This document shows positions 37,589 through 38,727 of a DNA stretch of 38,727 nucleotides, piece after piece (position 1 is the first letter of the stretch; each line of letters begins with the position of its first letter). Below the pieces are notes generated by a model. It saw only the letters and a program-made list of their open reading frames with translations. It searched no databases and was not told the DNA's origin. Source of the stretch: Rhodospirillaceae bacterium (GTDB taxonomy: Bacteria > Pseudomonadota > Alphaproteobacteria > Rhodospirillales > Rhodospirillaceae); assembly GCA_020852595.1 (NCBI GenBank), contig JADZAK010000116.1, forward strand, positions 1 to 38,727. Reading direction: 5' to 3'. The translations under genes and the position numbers were made by a program.

Positions 37589-38647
37589 TCAGCTCGCGGC
37601 CATGGGTTCCGCAGGCGCCGCCACGGCCTTCAGGAGTTCAATATAGCGCTGGGCGATCTTTCCGTCCGTATAGGACTCATCGAAAACCGCCCGGCCCGCA
37701 TCGCTGAGTTTCTTGGCCAGGTCCTTGTCCTGACACAGGCGTTTAATCGCCTCGGCCATGCTGATGGGGTCGTCGACGGGCACGAGCACGCCGTTCTCGC
37801 CGTTTTTCACCAGGAGGCCCGGCCCCAGACTGTCGGCCGAAATAACCGCCGCGCCGGCGCCCCAGGCCTCGGCGATGACATCCTGACCGTCGTCCTGGCG
37901 CACGGGATAAACAAAGGCGTCGCTGACCGCCACGTAGGGCGCCAGATCGTCCTGCCAGCCCAGAAAGCGCACGCGGGGCTTCACGCCTTTCTCGTAGGCT
38001 TGGGCTTCAAGATAAGCGCGGTCGGGACCGTCGCCGGCGATCCAGAGATAGTAGCCGGACAGGCGCGCGACAGCGTCGAGCAGCGTTTCGAGACCGGCTC
38101 CCTTCACAAGACGCAGGGAGGTCAAAACCAGCCGCGCCGTCGGCGGCGTGTAAAGGACCTTACGGCTGACAGGCGGCGCGGGCGTCTTGCCGGTGCGCGC
38201 GAAGGGAAGATTCGGGACGACATGCACGCGGCTCGGCGACCAGCCGCCGTTGACGGCGATATCGGCGCGGGCCTGTGTCGGCGCGAGCAGATGATCGCAC
38301 TTCGCGATGGCGCCGCCGTCGTAGGACGAACCGATGCGGCCGAGGTGAACGAAGTTCCCCTTCTCGACCAGCGGCGCGACGTCGGGTGTCCATGAGATGA
38401 CGATGTTCGGCTCGAAGCGCCGGATCACGCCGTTGATGCGCCGGCGATCCAGGAAGGCGAAGCGGCTCGGGAATTGCATTTCGATGGTGATCGCGCCGGT
38501 GGCGGCGAAGCGTTCCGCGCGCGCCGGATTGTCGGCGAGCATCACGCGCTGCTCGTCGTTGTTTTGCTGCAAGACCGCCACAAGACGTTCGGCTTGCTGT
38601 TCGACGCCGCCATACGGCGCGCCGCTCATGAGGTGGAAAACTTTCAA
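37589..38647 (-). CDS. GT4-family glycosyltransferase
   Basis: A 352-aa cytoplasmic glycosyltransferase with two Rossmann domains (GT-B fold). The N-terminal domain opens with KVFHLMSGAPYGGVEQQ (glycine-rich acceptor loop), and the C-terminal domain holds LRLVKGAGLETLLDAV, LWIAGDGPDR and VIAEAWGAGAAVISAD, the EX7E-like nucleotide-sugar region typical of GT4. It probably builds an envelope polysaccharide or lipid glycan. The TTG at 38647 is the start, with GAGG 5 bp upstream; the frame extends to 38701 but lacks a ribosome site there. It is 6 bp upstream of the dihydroorotase gene. Confidence 0.85.
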   Translation of the reverse strand: MKVFHLMSGAPYGGVEQQAERLVAVLQQNNDEQRVMLADNPARAERFAATGAITIEMQFPSRFAFLDRRRINGVIRRFEPNIVISWTPDVAPLVEKGNFVHLGRIGSSYDGGAIAKCDHLLAPTQARADIAVNGGWSPSRVHVVPNLPFARTGKTPAPPVSRKVLYTPPTARLVLTSLRLVKGAGLETLLDAVARLSGYYLWIAGDGPDRAYLEAQAYEKGVKPRVRFLGWQDDLAPYVAVSDAFVYPVRQDDGQDVIAEAWGAGAAVISADSLGPGLLVKNGENGVLVPVDDPISMAEAIKRLCQDKDLAKKLSDAGRAVFDESYTDGKIAQRYIELLKAVAAPAEPMAAS

Positions 38648-38727
38648 CGCGACCTCGTTCCTGCTTCCGCAAGACTTTGCACAAGCGGGCGGCGAAGCCA
38701 AGGTGTTACGGGATGATCCCGCGCGCG

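Noticed and set aside
36653-38395. 580-aa plus-strand frame opposite the dihydroorotase and GT4 genes
   Set aside because: Antisense shadow; both minus-strand genes have clear catalytic motifs.

Overview
The window looks like ordinary chromosome from a high-GC, motile alphaproteobacterium. Supporting signs are a methionine synthase split into two overlapping genes, a Do-family protease, an Atm1-type exporter, a full CtrA-like site (TTAA-N7-TTAA) in front of a flagellin gene, and frequent GTG/TTG starts. A Rhizomicrobium/Micropepsaceae-like or Caulobacter-like relative is plausible, but the sequence alone does not fix genus or order. There is no prophage, integrase, transposase gene, CRISPR array or recognised defence island.

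Layout. 0-5.4 kb: an MFS transporter, two tandem paralogous secreted repeat proteins (minus strand), and a divergent secreted-protein gene interrupted by an in-frame TAG. 5.4-8.5 kb: an intergenic patch with a 62-bp near-perfect inverted repeat, then a TPR/GT41 (SPINDLY/OGT-like) glycosyltransferase and a CorA-family Mg channel. 8.5-13 kb: a 991-aa two-TM coiled-coil protein resembling polarity factor TipN, divergent from a flagellin gene, with a structured, repeat-bearing control region between them. 13-15.3 kb: a MocR/GntR regulator divergent from a DUF983 - cytochrome c' pair, separated by ATACAA operator-like repeats. 15.3-18 kb: an arginase-fold protein with a degraded first metal motif, downstream of an Atm1-type exporter. 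18-19.4 kb: a small membrane protein and an EF-hand protein sharing a terminator. 19.4-23.6 kb: a structured leader and split metH. 23.6-25.9 kb: a small membrane protein and an orphan cytoplasmic PAS-PAS histidine kinase. 26.2 kb: tRNA-Asp followed by inverted repeats. 26.4-31.3 kb: an exported NAD(P)-binding protein and a complete sulfate ABC importer operon (sbp-cysT-cysW-cysA) with a structured leader. 31.3-36.2 kb: a Tat-exported aldo/keto reductase, a divergent Do protease with a strong terminator, and a large secreted alpha/beta-hydrolase-like protein lacking its nucleophile serine. 36.2-38.7 kb: a dihydroorotase-family gene translationally close to a GT4 glycosyltransferase.

How the genes work together. 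Sulfate import feeds cysteine and methionine synthesis, and split MetH makes methionine. Flagellin and the TipN-like protein would link flagellum assembly to cell polarity and the CtrA cell-cycle circuit. Several exported proteins (repeat proteins, reductase, Do protease, hydrolase-like protein) suggest a busy periplasm. I see no single coherent new multi-gene system. The strongest leads are the TipN-like/flagellin control region, the two structured leaders (metH, sbp), the amber-interrupted secreted protein, and two enzyme-fold proteins with altered active-site motifs.
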